The position numbers and the translations under genes were made by a program. This document shows, one piece after another, positions 1 through 6,486 of a stretch of DNA of 26,982 nucleotides. Location of the stretch: the NCBI GenBank assembly GCA_016840945.1, contig JAEORJ010000228.1, forward strand, positions 1-26,982, read 5' to 3'. The stretch is from Candidatus Gerdarchaeota archaeon (lineage in GTDB: Archaea > Asgardarchaeota > Heimdallarchaeia > JABLTI01). Under the pieces are notes generated by a model. The model saw only the letters and a program-made list of their open reading frames with translations. It was not told where the DNA came from and ran no database searches. Within the stretch, counting starts at the first letter, position 1, and each line of letters opens with the position of its first letter.

Positions 1-956
1 ACGCCATCAATTCCTCCACCAACAGCTGCTCGTATGATATCTCGACCAATTAACACAGCTTCAGCACCTAGAGCTAGCATTTTTAATACATCATATCCTG
101 TTCTAATTCCACCATCAACTAAAATTGTTGTTTTGCCTTTACATTCAGTAACAATGTCAGGTAAAACATCTGCTGTACCAGGAGAATGATCTAATACACG
201 ACCACCGTGATTTGATACTACAATTGCTTTTGCTCCAGCATAAATCGCATCTCTGGCATCTTCAGAACACATTATTCCTTTAACAATAAATGGTAGTTTT
301 GTTGAATTTACTAATTCCTTTAAATCATCAACTGACTTTGTGAAAACAGGGGCATTATGCTTTGCCATGATTAATGATCCACACCCATCAACATCTACTC
401 CTACTGCAATAGCACCAATTTCCTCTGCTTTTTTGAAAAATTTCTTGAGAACGTCTTGTTCTCTTGGTTTGCAGATCTTTACTCCCCAACCATTAACTTC
501 TGCTATAGAACTCAAAGCATGAGCATTTTCTAAAGAGTATGTATAGGTGTCTCCTCTAAAACCAATTGTGTTGGCATTTTTACATCCAAAAACTATAGCT
601 CTGCATAACTCCTTTTCCGTAATTACCTCATCACCACCAAAACTGTTAACACCACTAACACTAGCAGCCATTATTGGCATAGCTATTTTTTTACCCAAAA
701 AAGTTGTTTCAGTATTTGGTATGATATGTTTACCAATTACTTTCATTTTAAGTTTAATTTTTTCCAAAGCTTTTACATTATTAGTAAAGCTGGCTCCTGA
801 TCCTGCACCACCCATTCCTAATTGTCTGCCATAACTTTGCCCTTGACATAATCTCGATGGGTCACCATCACAGATTCGATAGACCCCACAATAACCTTTC
901 ATTTTTTCCCTAGCTTTTTGTCGATCTTCTTCAACAGACACACTATACACCTTCAC
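1..956 (-). CDS. FMN-dependent alpha-hydroxy-acid dehydrogenase/oxidase, partial (3' end off window)
   Basis: This TIM-barrel flavoprotein of the lactate/glycolate oxidase family would oxidise an L-2-hydroxy acid to the 2-oxo acid. Reading the minus strand gives about 318 residues before the left edge. They include the flavin and substrate motif SNHGGRVLD, preceded by KGIMCSEDARDAIYAGAKAI, then LVDGGIRTGYDVLKMLALGA and GRDI. The N-terminal part has a cysteine-bearing stretch (GYCGVYRIC) and GMGGAGSGASFTNN. I recall a similar pattern from the clostridial and archaeal branch of this family rather than from classical LldD. Only roughly the last 20-30 residues should be missing. There is no ATG; GTG at 956 or at 950 are possible starts and no Shine-Dalgarno decides between them. 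The substrate cannot be told from the sequence. It is divergent from the SRP RNA gene. Confidence 0.85.
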   Translation of the reverse strand, partial: MKVYSVSVEEDRQKAREKMKGYCGVYRICDGDPSRLCQGQSYGRQLGMGGAGSGASFTNNVKALEKIKLKMKVIGKHIIPNTETTFLGKKIAMPIMAASVSGVNSFGGDEVITEKELCRAIVFGCKNANTIGFRGDTYTYSLENAHALSSIAEVNGWGVKICKPREQDVLKKFFKKAEEIGAIAVGVDVDGCGSLIMAKHNAPVFTKSVDDLKELVNSTKLPFIVKGIMCSEDARDAIYAGAKAIVVSNHGGRVLDHSPGTADVLPDIVTECKGKTTILVDGGIRTGYDVLKMLALGAEAVLIGRDIIRAAVGGGIDG

Positions 957-1043
957 AAATAAAATAATTAAAAGATAATTCCATGAATTATACGCTATTA
1001 TGTTTTAATTAATGCGTCGGTTAAAAAAATTTAGTGCTGAAAA

Positions 1044-1110
1044 ATTCCGTTTATTTATATCGATTATTTTTAGCGAACGGAATACTTTTTAAAGCTAATT
1101 GCGCTAAAAA
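1044..1110 (+). promoter_or_regulatory. SRP RNA promoter with TATA-like box and two interlocked inverted repeats
   Basis: A TATA-like box (ACTTTTTAAAGC, about 1084-1095) lies about 27 bases before the start of the RNA's terminal helix at 1117, which is the expected archaeal spacing. Two perfect inverted repeats surround it. The first is ATTCCGTT (1044-1051) with AACGGAAT (1076-1083). The second is TTTTTAGCG (1067-1075) with CGCTAAAAA (1102-1110). The right arm of the first abuts the left arm of the second. The promoter call is well supported by position; a regulatory role for the repeats is inference. Confidence 0.6.
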
Positions 1111-1114
1111 AATC

Positions 1115-1429
1115 TTGGCGGGGATAAGCGGGGTGCTAGGGCTCCCCTATAACGGCAAACGCTCTATAGCCGGCTGAATACCTGTATTGAGGTGAAGAAA
1201 TTAATTCAAGCGCCTGGTAGAAACCGTCGAAGCGACGTCCTGGAAGATGTTTAATCGTAGAGGCCTTCTCCGGAGGGAAAGGTTAGAAAACGCAGAGACC
1301 AAACCGGTTAGGCACGGAAGTGAGCGGCCGTCCGTCTCGTTAAGCATGCCTCTGGGGGTGCGGCGTGGAGGTGACTGCCAGTAGCGGGGTTTTACTTTGT
1401 TCATCGATTATAGGTCCTCGCCACTTTTT
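1115..1429 (+). ncRNA. Archaeal signal recognition particle RNA (7S/SRP RNA)
   Basis: This is the RNA scaffold of the signal recognition particle, which binds SRP54 and SRP19 and targets nascent membrane and secreted proteins. The 5' end GGCGGGGA (1117-1124) pairs with TCCTCGCC (1415-1422) to form the terminal helix typical of archaeal SRP RNA. The Alu-like domain follows, with GGGGTGCTAGGGC and the UAUAAC motif (1148-1153) that corresponds to the conserved UGUAAC. The most diagnostic part is helix 8, the SRP54 site, at about 1304-1330: GGTTAGGCAC, then a GGAA tetraloop (1316-1319), then GTGAGCGGCC. The length of about 310 bases fits the family. The region is clearly richer in G+C than its surroundings, as expected for a structured RNA in an AT-rich genome. 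An antisense open frame at 1201-1404 is not a gene. Confidence 0.93.
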
Positions 1430-1439
1430 CTTAAAAGTG
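1422..1439 (+). terminator. Hairpin and U-tract at the 3' end of the SRP RNA
   Basis: CACTTTT (1422-1428) and AAAAGTG (1433-1439) form a perfect 7-bp inverted repeat with a 4-base loop. The left arm includes a run of five T directly after the RNA's terminal helix. Archaeal termination needs mainly a U-tract, so the run at 1425-1429 is the probable 3' end. Whether the repeat itself matters is unknown. Confidence 0.5.
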
Positions 1440-1480
1440 ATTTAACAAAAAAGAAGAGATTATTTTATAGTAATAATCTC
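1440..1480 (-). terminator. Stem-loop terminator overlapping the stop codon of the 220-residue gene
   Basis: GAGATTATT (1456-1464) and AATAATCTC (1472-1480) are perfect 9-bp arms around a 7-base loop. On the minus strand the hairpin includes the last codons and the TAA stop of the upstream gene. It is followed by TTCTTTTTTG (about 1446-1455), a U-rich tail. It would separate this gene from the convergent SRP RNA gene. Confidence 0.6.
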
Positions 1481-2122
1481 AACAGGGTCATCATTAAATG
1501 TCACTGCTAAAATAATCATTATTTTCTCGCCAGAAGCACTTTCAGCTCCTATAATTGATATCCCGGTTTGTGTTGCTAGAATAAAATTAATCATTTCTTG
1601 GGGATTCTGGTATTCTTGACTTATCAAATCAAATTTTGGTTTATATTCACCAAAGACAGTATATTCCCATTGATTTTTAATTGTCACTTTAGTATTCATT
1701 TTGAGGATTTTTCGATTCTGTGGAATGCCATTAAATATCTCTTGTTCTTTCTCTAATTTTGTAGGTATTTTTGAGACCACAAAAGCACGAATAATATTCC
1801 TTTTAACTGAAATTGCACTTTCTACTTGTAGTGAAAGAAATGGATCTTCTTCTTTCATAAATAATACTTGATAAGCGAGATCTTGTGCTCGAGCATTTTC
1901 ACCTGCCAATAAATACCTAGCAATGCTTCTTGCGATAATTTTTGGAGCAACACTTCTCTCCTCACCTTCTTCACGCATACACTTTGTGCCTATATCTTCT
2001 AATATTTTTGCTGCTTGTATATGATTGCCTTGGTTTTCTAATTCTTGAGCTTTTTCTAGGTCTGTTTGATATTTCATTTTCTCTAACACCTTATCATTTA
2101 GTTTTTGAACAAAGTGATTCAT
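1460..2122 (-). CDS. Unrecognised protein with TPR/SNAP-like helical N-terminus
   Basis: I do not recognise a family for this 220-residue protein. Residues 1-115 or so are predicted mainly helical with paired helices (EKAQELENQGNHIQAAKILE, then a pair around YLLAGENARAQDLAYQVL) that resemble tetratricopeptide or alpha-SNAP-type solenoid repeats. The C-terminal half is mixed and beta-rich, with no obvious catalytic motif, cysteine cluster, signal peptide or membrane segment. The ATG at 2122 has no clear Shine-Dalgarno. It lies 119 bases after the L24e gene on the same strand and may be co-transcribed, ending in a stem-loop at its own stop codon. A protein-binding scaffold is possible but unproven. 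Confidence 0.75.
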   Translation of the reverse strand: MNHFVQKLNDKVLEKMKYQTDLEKAQELENQGNHIQAAKILEDIGTKCMREEGEERSVAPKIIARSIARYLLAGENARAQDLAYQVLFMKEEDPFLSLQVESAISVKRNIIRAFVVSKIPTKLEKEQEIFNGIPQNRKILKMNTKVTIKNQWEYTVFGEYKPKFDLISQEYQNPQEMINFILATQTGISIIGAESASGEKIMIILAVTFNDDPVEIITIK

Positions 2123-2241
2123 TAAACTTGTTTTTAATTAGTATCATTAAAATAATAATCTGTTGTTTGTAACAAAAGTTAATAAAAATTAACGAAAAAA
2201 GAGAAAATAGTGGAAGAATGTTCTTCTTCCGGTAAAAATTA

Positions 2242-2469
2242 TTATTTTCTTCTGCTGCTGCTTCTTCTTCTGGATCTTCCACCAGTAAGAATTTTTTGCT
2301 CGTAGCGTTCAGTCCATTTGAGTTTTCTTGGATTGCGTTTGTAATCAATCATTGATACTCGACATTTACGAGAGCAGAACCAGAGAATTGATCCATCATT
2401 TTTTACATACATTGTTCCAGTGCCTGGTTCAATGGATGAAGCGCAAAATGCACATGTTTGTTCTTTCAT
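2242..2469 (-). CDS. rpl24e: Large-subunit ribosomal protein L24e (eL24)
   Basis: This is a zinc-ribbon protein of the large ribosomal subunit, found in archaea and eukaryotes but not bacteria. The family pattern is plain: [20 protein letters not shown], then FCSRKC, which supplies the four zinc-ligand cysteines (residues 6, 9, 32 and 36), then [15 protein letters not shown]. The 75 residues are slightly longer than usual because of a basic, serine/arginine-rich tail after residue 60. The start ATG lies behind GAGATGATT. It is the third gene of the L7Ae-S28e-L24e operon, 24 bases after S28e. Confidence 0.95.
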   Translation of the reverse strand: MKEQTCAFCASSIEPGTGTMYVKNDGSILWFCSRKCRVSMIDYKRNPRKLKWTERYEQKILTGGRSRRRSSSRRK

Positions 2470-2493
2470 TTCTAATCATCTCTATTAATGGAC

Positions 2494-2739
2494 TTATCTT
2501 CTGCCCCTCATTCTTCGAGCTTCGCGTTCTGTTTCACGGAGTACTAAAATATCTCCTACACGAACGGGTCCTTTGACGTTACGAGTAATGATACGCATCC
2601 TATCGGGGCCTTCTAGAACTCGGACTTTGCATTGAAGGACTTCACCTGTAACTCCAGTTCGTGCAACTACTTGTACGATTTCAGCTGGATAGGAAGTATC
2701 TTCGGATTCACTTTCCGTCCCCTTAGATTTTTGGCTCAT
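2494..2739 (-). CDS. rps28e: Small-subunit ribosomal protein S28e (eS28)
   Basis: This OB-fold protein sits near the mRNA exit site of the small subunit and is shared by archaea and eukaryotes. The family core is complete: [38 protein letters not shown] and [18 protein letters not shown]. At 81 residues it is a little longer than typical (about 70) because of an acidic, serine-rich N-terminal extension of about 16 residues. It is 26 bases downstream of L7Ae and 24 bases upstream of L24e, the usual archaeal order, so the three are read as one operon. Confidence 0.96.
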   Translation of the reverse strand: MSQKSKGTESESEDTSYPAEIVQVVARTGVTGEVLQCKVRVLEGPDRMRIITRNVKGPVRVGDILVLRETEREARRMRGRR

Positions 2740-2765
2740 TCTTTTTCACACACCATTTAATCTAA

Positions 2766-3137
2766 TTATTTCTTCAACGCAGTGAGTTTCTTGACAAGTG
2801 CTTGCAAAGCGTCTTTTGCATTACCAGCATCAATGATACCAGCACTTGCAGAAGGACGATCTAAACCAATAGCTTTGCCAATATCTTTTCTGGAACCACA
2901 AACAACATAAGGAATATTTTTCTCTTCACAGAGAAGTGGTAAGTGCATAACAATTTCTTCAGGTTGCACATCGCTAGCAATCAAAACAAGCTTTGCTTGA
3001 TTTCTCTCAATAGCTTTTGTTGTTTCATTAGTTCCTTTTCTAGTTTTACCAGTATCTCTGGCTTTTTCTAGAACTTTTAAAGCTTCTTGCTTCAATTCTT
3101 CAGGTACATCTACATTTACATAGAATGGTTTACTCAT
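2766..3137 (-). CDS. rpl7ae: Ribosomal protein L7Ae (eL8), kink-turn RNA-binding protein
   Basis: L7Ae binds kink-turn RNA in the large subunit and is also the core protein of archaeal box C/D and H/ACA RNPs and of RNase P. The 123 residues match the family along their whole length. They include [19 protein letters not shown] (about residues 33-51), which holds the RNA-binding loop, then [19 protein letters not shown] and [17 protein letters not shown]. The ATG at 3137 lies behind a strong Shine-Dalgarno, GAGGAGG, at about 3148-3154. It is the first gene of the operon, and its leader contains two box C/D-like elements that could bind the protein itself (described separately). Confidence 0.97.
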   Translation of the reverse strand: MSKPFYVNVDVPEELKQEALKVLEKARDTGKTRKGTNETTKAIERNQAKLVLIASDVQPEEIVMHLPLLCEEKNIPYVVCGSRKDIGKAIGLDRPSASAGIIDAGNAKDALQALVKKLTALKK

Positions 3138-3152
3138 TAGTATTAATCCTCC

Positions 3153-3204
3153 TCAGCTTCCTCATCGCCAAACAACATTGATAAATTGTTCAGCTAGTCA
3201 TCGC
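3153..3204 (-). promoter_or_regulatory. Candidate kink-turn autoregulatory leader of the L7Ae operon
   Basis: On the minus strand the leader carries GCGATGACTAGCTGA (3204-3190) and GCGATGAGGAAGCTGA (3168-3153). These are two copies of GCGATGA-N3/4-GCTGA, close to box C (RUGAUGA) followed by box D (CUGA), the elements that form kink-turns bound by L7Ae. Between them GCUGAACAA and UUGUUUGGC can form a 9-bp stem with wobbles. The proximal copy ends inside the Shine-Dalgarno. L7Ae repression of its own mRNA through a kink-turn is known in archaea. That this leader does so is inference, because the outer stems look weak. Confidence 0.4.
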
Positions 3205-3240
3205 TTGAGGTTAATTGTTAACTCCGTAGCAATTCTTCCC

Positions 3241-3252
3241 TATTTTAAATTT
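3241..3252 (-). promoter_or_regulatory. TATA-like box of the L7Ae operon
   Basis: The minus strand reads AATTTAAAATA here, preceded by a purine-rich GGAAA. Transcription would begin about 25 bases downstream, near 3220, giving a leader of roughly 80 bases that contains both box C/D-like elements. It lies just after the stop codon of the upstream HEAT gene, so the operon has its own promoter. Confidence 0.4.
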
Positions 3253-3266
3253 TTCCTTATGAAAGA

Positions 3267-4094
3267 TTATTTCTTTGGTAGTTTCTTTCTAATATCTATT
3301 AATTCATCTAAAAATTGATTGAATTCAAAACCAATATTGCTTGCCAATTTTCGAATTGCTGTTGCAGTTAAATTAGTTAATTCAGTATCTTTATCATCTT
3401 TCTTCTTTTCTTCATTTTCCATGATTTTTAATAATGAATCACCAATTCGAAAAACTATTGTCTTATTTTTAAAAGGAGTTTCACCAAGTGCTCTAACAAC
3501 TACCTTTTGGAAGTCTTTGTGAGTGGAGATATCTAATAACTCTAAAATAAGCTGTAATCCAGCTAAATTACCTGTTTTAACAAGTTCATCAATTGCTCTT
3601 CCACGTATTTTGCCATCCGTTTCAGGATTGCGAATGATATTAATTAATCCTTGAACACTTTTGCTATCACCTAATGATCCTAACATTTCAAGGGCTTTGA
3701 TTCTCATTTCATAAAATTCTTCTTTATCTTCTATTGTGCTAATTAATATTGAAGGTAAATCAGAACCCTTGATTTTTAACAACGCTTCAGTCGAATGAAA
3801 AATCATAGTTGTATCTTTTTCAACTAAACCTAAACGAAGTGAAGCAATCAATGCCCAGGTAGCTCTCTGATCTCCAAGTCGTCCTAAAAGATCGGCTGCA
3901 AAACGGCGCATCTCTTTATGAGCATCATTTTGTAATGTATTAATTAATGGATCAATTGCTCTTTCACCAGCAGATCTAAACAGCTTACTTGCAGCACCAA
4001 ATCTTTTATTCCAATCAGAATCATTTTTTAGCGTTTCAATTAGCTGTTCTATATCTTCTTTATGTGGTGAATCATCTTCTGGAATTTTAGACAT
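3267..4094 (-). CDS. HEAT-repeat protein (275 residues)
   Basis: This is an alpha-solenoid scaffold with no catalytic motif. Repeats of about 30-35 residues are visible, for example AIDPLINTLQNDAHKEMRRF, followed by AADLLGRLGDQRATWALIAS, then MRIKALEMLGSLGDSKSVQG and IRGRAIDELVKTGNLAGLQL. The C-terminus (TATAIRKLASNIGF) closely parallels that of the other HEAT protein here (TAEAVHKIAIKLGY), so the two are probably paralogues. GAGGTT at 4101-4107 is the Shine-Dalgarno for the ATG at 4094. It starts 21 bases after the IPP isomerase stop and so is probably co-transcribed with it. The partner is unknown; no bilin-lyase residues are evident. Confidence 0.87.
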   Translation of the reverse strand: MSKIPEDDSPHKEDIEQLIETLKNDSDWNKRFGAASKLFRSAGERAIDPLINTLQNDAHKEMRRFAADLLGRLGDQRATWALIASLRLGLVEKDTTMIFHSTEALLKIKGSDLPSILISTIEDKEEFYEMRIKALEMLGSLGDSKSVQGLINIIRNPETDGKIRGRAIDELVKTGNLAGLQLILELLDISTHKDFQKVVVRALGETPFKNKTIVFRIGDSLLKIMENEEKKKDDKDTELTNLTATAIRKLASNIGFEFNQFLDELIDIRKKLPKK

Positions 4095-4115
4095 ATATGC
4101 AACCTCTGTTTTTAA

Positions 4116-5222
4116 TTAACTTTGGAATTCAATCCCTCTTGCAGATACCCATTGAGCGGTATTACCTATAATAGCTAGAGGTACATTTGTTAGTGCCCCA
4201 AAATTTTGAGCACCAACTAAAAACATTGCTGTCTTTAGCTCATGTATAAATTGTTCTAACCAATTGATTAATTGTTTTTCTATACCGGAGCTAATCAAAC
4301 GTATTACTGGCAAAGCTATTCCAACAAGATTAGCACCTAAAGCTAATGCTTTTGCTGCATGCAAACCATTTCGTATACCGCCGGAAGAGATGATACCTAG
4401 GCTATCTCTAAAAAGGCTAACTTCTATAGTGCTTGCAGCTGTAGTAATACCCCAATCAGCAAAGAGATCACCAACGGCATTGTTAATCGGATAATTCATT
4501 TTTTTAGCTCTAATAGATTCAATTTTTGCCCAGCTAGTACCGCCTGCACCTGCAATATCAACAGCTGCAACTTGCGCCTCGACTAATTTATTAGCAAGCT
4601 CATATGATATGCCTGAACCTACTTCTTTTACAATTACTGGAGTATCAAGTTTTTCACACAATTGTTCTATTTTTTTTAATAACCCTTTAAAATTATGATT
4701 GCCATCAGGTTGAATAATTTCCTGTAATGGATTAAGATGAAGTGTTAATGCATCTGCATCTATCATTTCAATGGCTTTCTTAGCTTCATCAATACCATAA
4801 TTGTAATTTAATTGAACTGCACCAAGATTTGCTGTTAAAAAGATATCAGGAGCTGTTTCTCGTACAATTTTAAAACTGTCAATTTCATTGGTGTTTTCTA
4901 TTGCACTACGTTGGCTACCAACACCTAAACCGATGTTAAATGTACTAGCAACAGCTGCTAGTATTTGATTTATTTTTTTAGCTTCTTTTGTACCACCTGT
5001 TATAGGTGAAATATAAATTGGATAAGATAATTCATGATCGAGAAATTTTGTGCTTAAAATAATATCATCAAAATCAATTTCAGGGGCTGCTTGATGAACA
5101 AAGAGAATATCATCAAACCCTGATGATTTAGTCATTTCAATATTATATTCATCATTTGTACATATTTCAATGTGATCAATTTTCCTTTTCTCAATCTTAT
5201 TATTGGACTCTTTATTAGACAT
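4116..5222 (-). CDS. fni: Type 2 isopentenyl-diphosphate delta-isomerase (FMN-dependent)
   Basis: It interconverts isopentenyl and dimethylallyl diphosphate, the starting step for archaeal ether-lipid chains, using reduced FMN and Mg2+. The 368 residues show the family pattern in order: RKIDHIEIC (13-21), ITGGTKEAKKIN (74-85), GVGSQR (100-105), HLNPLQEIIQPDG (162-174), VIVKEVGSG, the flavin-site AGAGGTSWAKIE, DWGITTAAST and SSGGIRNGLHAAKALALGA. One oddity: the usual QPEG, whose Glu binds Mg2+, is QPDG here (Asp173), a conservative change. The start is set by the Shine-Dalgarno GAGGGC at 5229-5234, six bases from the ATG. The gene is flanked on both sides by HEAT-repeat genes on the same strand. 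Confidence 0.95.
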   Translation of the reverse strand: MSNKESNNKIEKRKIDHIEICTNDEYNIEMTKSSGFDDILFVHQAAPEIDFDDIILSTKFLDHELSYPIYISPITGGTKEAKKINQILAAVASTFNIGLGVGSQRSAIENTNEIDSFKIVRETAPDIFLTANLGAVQLNYNYGIDEAKKAIEMIDADALTLHLNPLQEIIQPDGNHNFKGLLKKIEQLCEKLDTPVIVKEVGSGISYELANKLVEAQVAAVDIAGAGGTSWAKIESIRAKKMNYPINNAVGDLFADWGITTAASTIEVSLFRDSLGIISSGGIRNGLHAAKALALGANLVGIALPVIRLISSGIEKQLINWLEQFIHELKTAMFLVGAQNFGALTNVPLAIIGNTAQWVSARGIEFQS

Positions 5223-5228
5223 ATATAA

Positions 5229-5287
5229 GCCCTCAAAACACTATTCTAATTTATTTAGCTCATTTACAACTCTTTTATTTTTAAAAG
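5229..5287 (-). promoter_or_regulatory. Promoter and ribosome binding site of the IPP isomerase
   Basis: On the minus strand CTTTTAAAAATAAAAG (about 5272-5287) is a good archaeal TATA-like box about 50 bases before the ATG. GAGGGC (5229-5234) is the ribosome binding site, with a six-base spacer. Confidence 0.5.
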
Positions 5288-5332
5288 ATTACCCTCTAAC
5301 TTAAGGGTGAAAATAATGCATTTAATCCAGAT

Positions 5333-6070
5333 TTAGATTTCTAATGTGTCAAGCATCTCGTTTTCATCTGTATATCCAAGTTTAATAGCTATCTTGTGTA
5401 CAGCTTCAGCAGTAGATGCTTGTGTTAATTTATAATTATCATCATCTAAAGCAGTAACTAAAACCTTAATGGTTTTAATATCGGGAATTTCTGCAATTAT
5501 ATCAACGATACGGCTTCGTACCTCATCAGATTCTTCTGAAGTCATAAGCGTAAGTAATATATCAAGATATTCAGGATTGATTTTCTTCTTAAGAGATAAT
5601 GATGCTTGAATGCGGACCTCTTCAGAGGGATCCTCTTTTAAACAAGTCATTATCGTTTCTAAATATTCATCATTTAACTTTATGTTTCCAAAAGCTTCAA
5701 TTATTGCCTCTCTAACCCAAGATACCTCTTCTTGCTCAAGAATCTTCAATAAGTATTGAGCACCAGTATTACTTTCAAGATTGCCAATTGAATTTGCTAT
5801 AGCTACGCGCACAATAGGTGATTCCTCTTTCTCAATAGCTTGTCCTAATTCATTTGGTATTTTGCGATTATCATAGAATTTACCTAGAGAAAGAGCTGCT
5901 GCAGCTCGCACATCTTCAGAATCATCTTGATTTAGTGCTTCTATTAAAGGGTCTATAGCCTTTTCTTCTTCGGTGAACCCTAAAGCTTTTGCTGCTTCTT
6001 CACGAGTGGCTTCATCCCAATCGACTAATTCATCAATTAAATCATCAATTGTTTTTTTGTCCGTTCCCAA
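5333..6070 (-). CDS. HEAT-repeat protein (245 residues)
   Basis: This acidic alpha-solenoid protein is a likely paralogue of the HEAT protein on the other side of the IPP isomerase. Repeats are clear: AIDPLIEALNQDDSEDVRAA, VRVAIANSIGNLESNTGAQY, WVREAIIEAFGNIKLNDEYL, VRIQASLSLKKKINPEYLDI and VRSRIVDIIAEIPDIKTIKV. The C-terminus TAEAVHKIAIKLGY matches the end of the other protein. There is no enzyme motif, signal peptide or membrane segment. The start is TTG at 6070, supported by GAGGGTG at about 6079-6085 with a suitable spacer. The gene ends 110 bases before the isomerase start, which has its own TATA box, so co-transcription is uncertain. It is probably an adaptor or scaffold. Confidence 0.87.
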   Translation of the reverse strand: MGTDKKTIDDLIDELVDWDEATREEAAKALGFTEEEKAIDPLIEALNQDDSEDVRAAAALSLGKFYDNRKIPNELGQAIEKEESPIVRVAIANSIGNLESNTGAQYLLKILEQEEVSWVREAIIEAFGNIKLNDEYLETIMTCLKEDPSEEVRIQASLSLKKKINPEYLDILLTLMTSEESDEVRSRIVDIIAEIPDIKTIKVLVTALDDDNYKLTQASTAEAVHKIAIKLGYTDENEMLDTLEI

Positions 6071-6149
6071 AGGCAGGCACCCTCATATGTATGCTATATT
6101 AAAAAACTGGTAACTGCCTTCATATAGCTTTCCCTTTAAGCAAAAAAAA

Positions 6150-6209
6150 GGCTAGAAAATAAAATAAAAAAGAGACGAAAGAAAGAATAAATGATAGGAA
6201 TCATTTATT
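6150..6209 (-). terminator. Stem-loop terminator of the 46-residue peptide gene
   Basis: AATAAATGAT (6186-6195) and ATCATTTATT (6200-6209) are perfect 10-bp arms with a 4-base loop, starting four bases after the stop codon of the small gene on the minus strand. The following sequence is rich in T (CTTTCTTTCGTCTCTTTTTTATTTTATTTT, split here between 6152 and 6185), a strong termination context. Confidence 0.7.
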
Positions 6210-6213
6210 TCTC

Positions 6214-6354
6214 TTATCCGCCAGTTGGGTCTAATTCTTCGCTTGCTCCACCACCGGGTGGGGCAATAACATGATGAGCTCCTATACCGCCTGCAGCGAT
6301 CATAGAGAGTATTAATAGAGCCAATGTGATGACTTTTGGTGAGATTTTCTTCAT
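6214..6354 (-). CDS. 46-residue secreted or membrane peptide with Pro/Gly-rich tail
   Basis: This small gene encodes a lysine-led hydrophobic segment (MKKISPKVITLALLILS, then MIAAGGIGA) followed by HHVIAPPGGGASEELDPTGG. It looks like a signal peptide or a single membrane helix with a short outside tail of about 20 residues, ending in a repeated Pro/Thr-Gly-Gly pattern. I know no family. It is judged real because AAGGAG (6368-6373) lies upstream, the frame is clean from ATG to stop, a perfect hairpin with U-run follows the stop, and it fills a 416-base gap between two genes of the same strand. The ATG overlaps the stop (ATGA) of a four-codon frame that begins two bases after the Shine-Dalgarno, so coupled translation is possible. 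A signalling or structural peptide is speculation. Confidence 0.65.
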   Translation of the reverse strand: MKKISPKVITLALLILSMIAAGGIGAHHVIAPPGGGASEELDPTGG

Positions 6355-6486
6355 TGTTTATTCATTTCTCCTTATGAGATATTTAGTTCATTAAATGATT
6401 CAAATCTCCTTATTTAAAACAAAAAACTCCGACAAAATTTCACATTTAAAGTGATTTTGCTATAAATATTGAAATTATTTTTTAGT

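Noticed and set aside
340..834. Two plus-strand open frames
   Set aside because: They are antisense to the alpha-hydroxy-acid dehydrogenase, which has full family motifs; their products are low-complexity.
1201..1404. Open frame of 67 codons on the minus strand
   Set aside because: It is antisense to the SRP RNA, whose helix 8, Alu-type motif and terminal helix are clear; its arginine-rich product only reflects the structured RNA.
3210..3222. Palindrome GTTAATTGTTAAC upstream of L7Ae
   Set aside because: Short and AT-rich, likely by chance; it also lies near the presumed transcription start.
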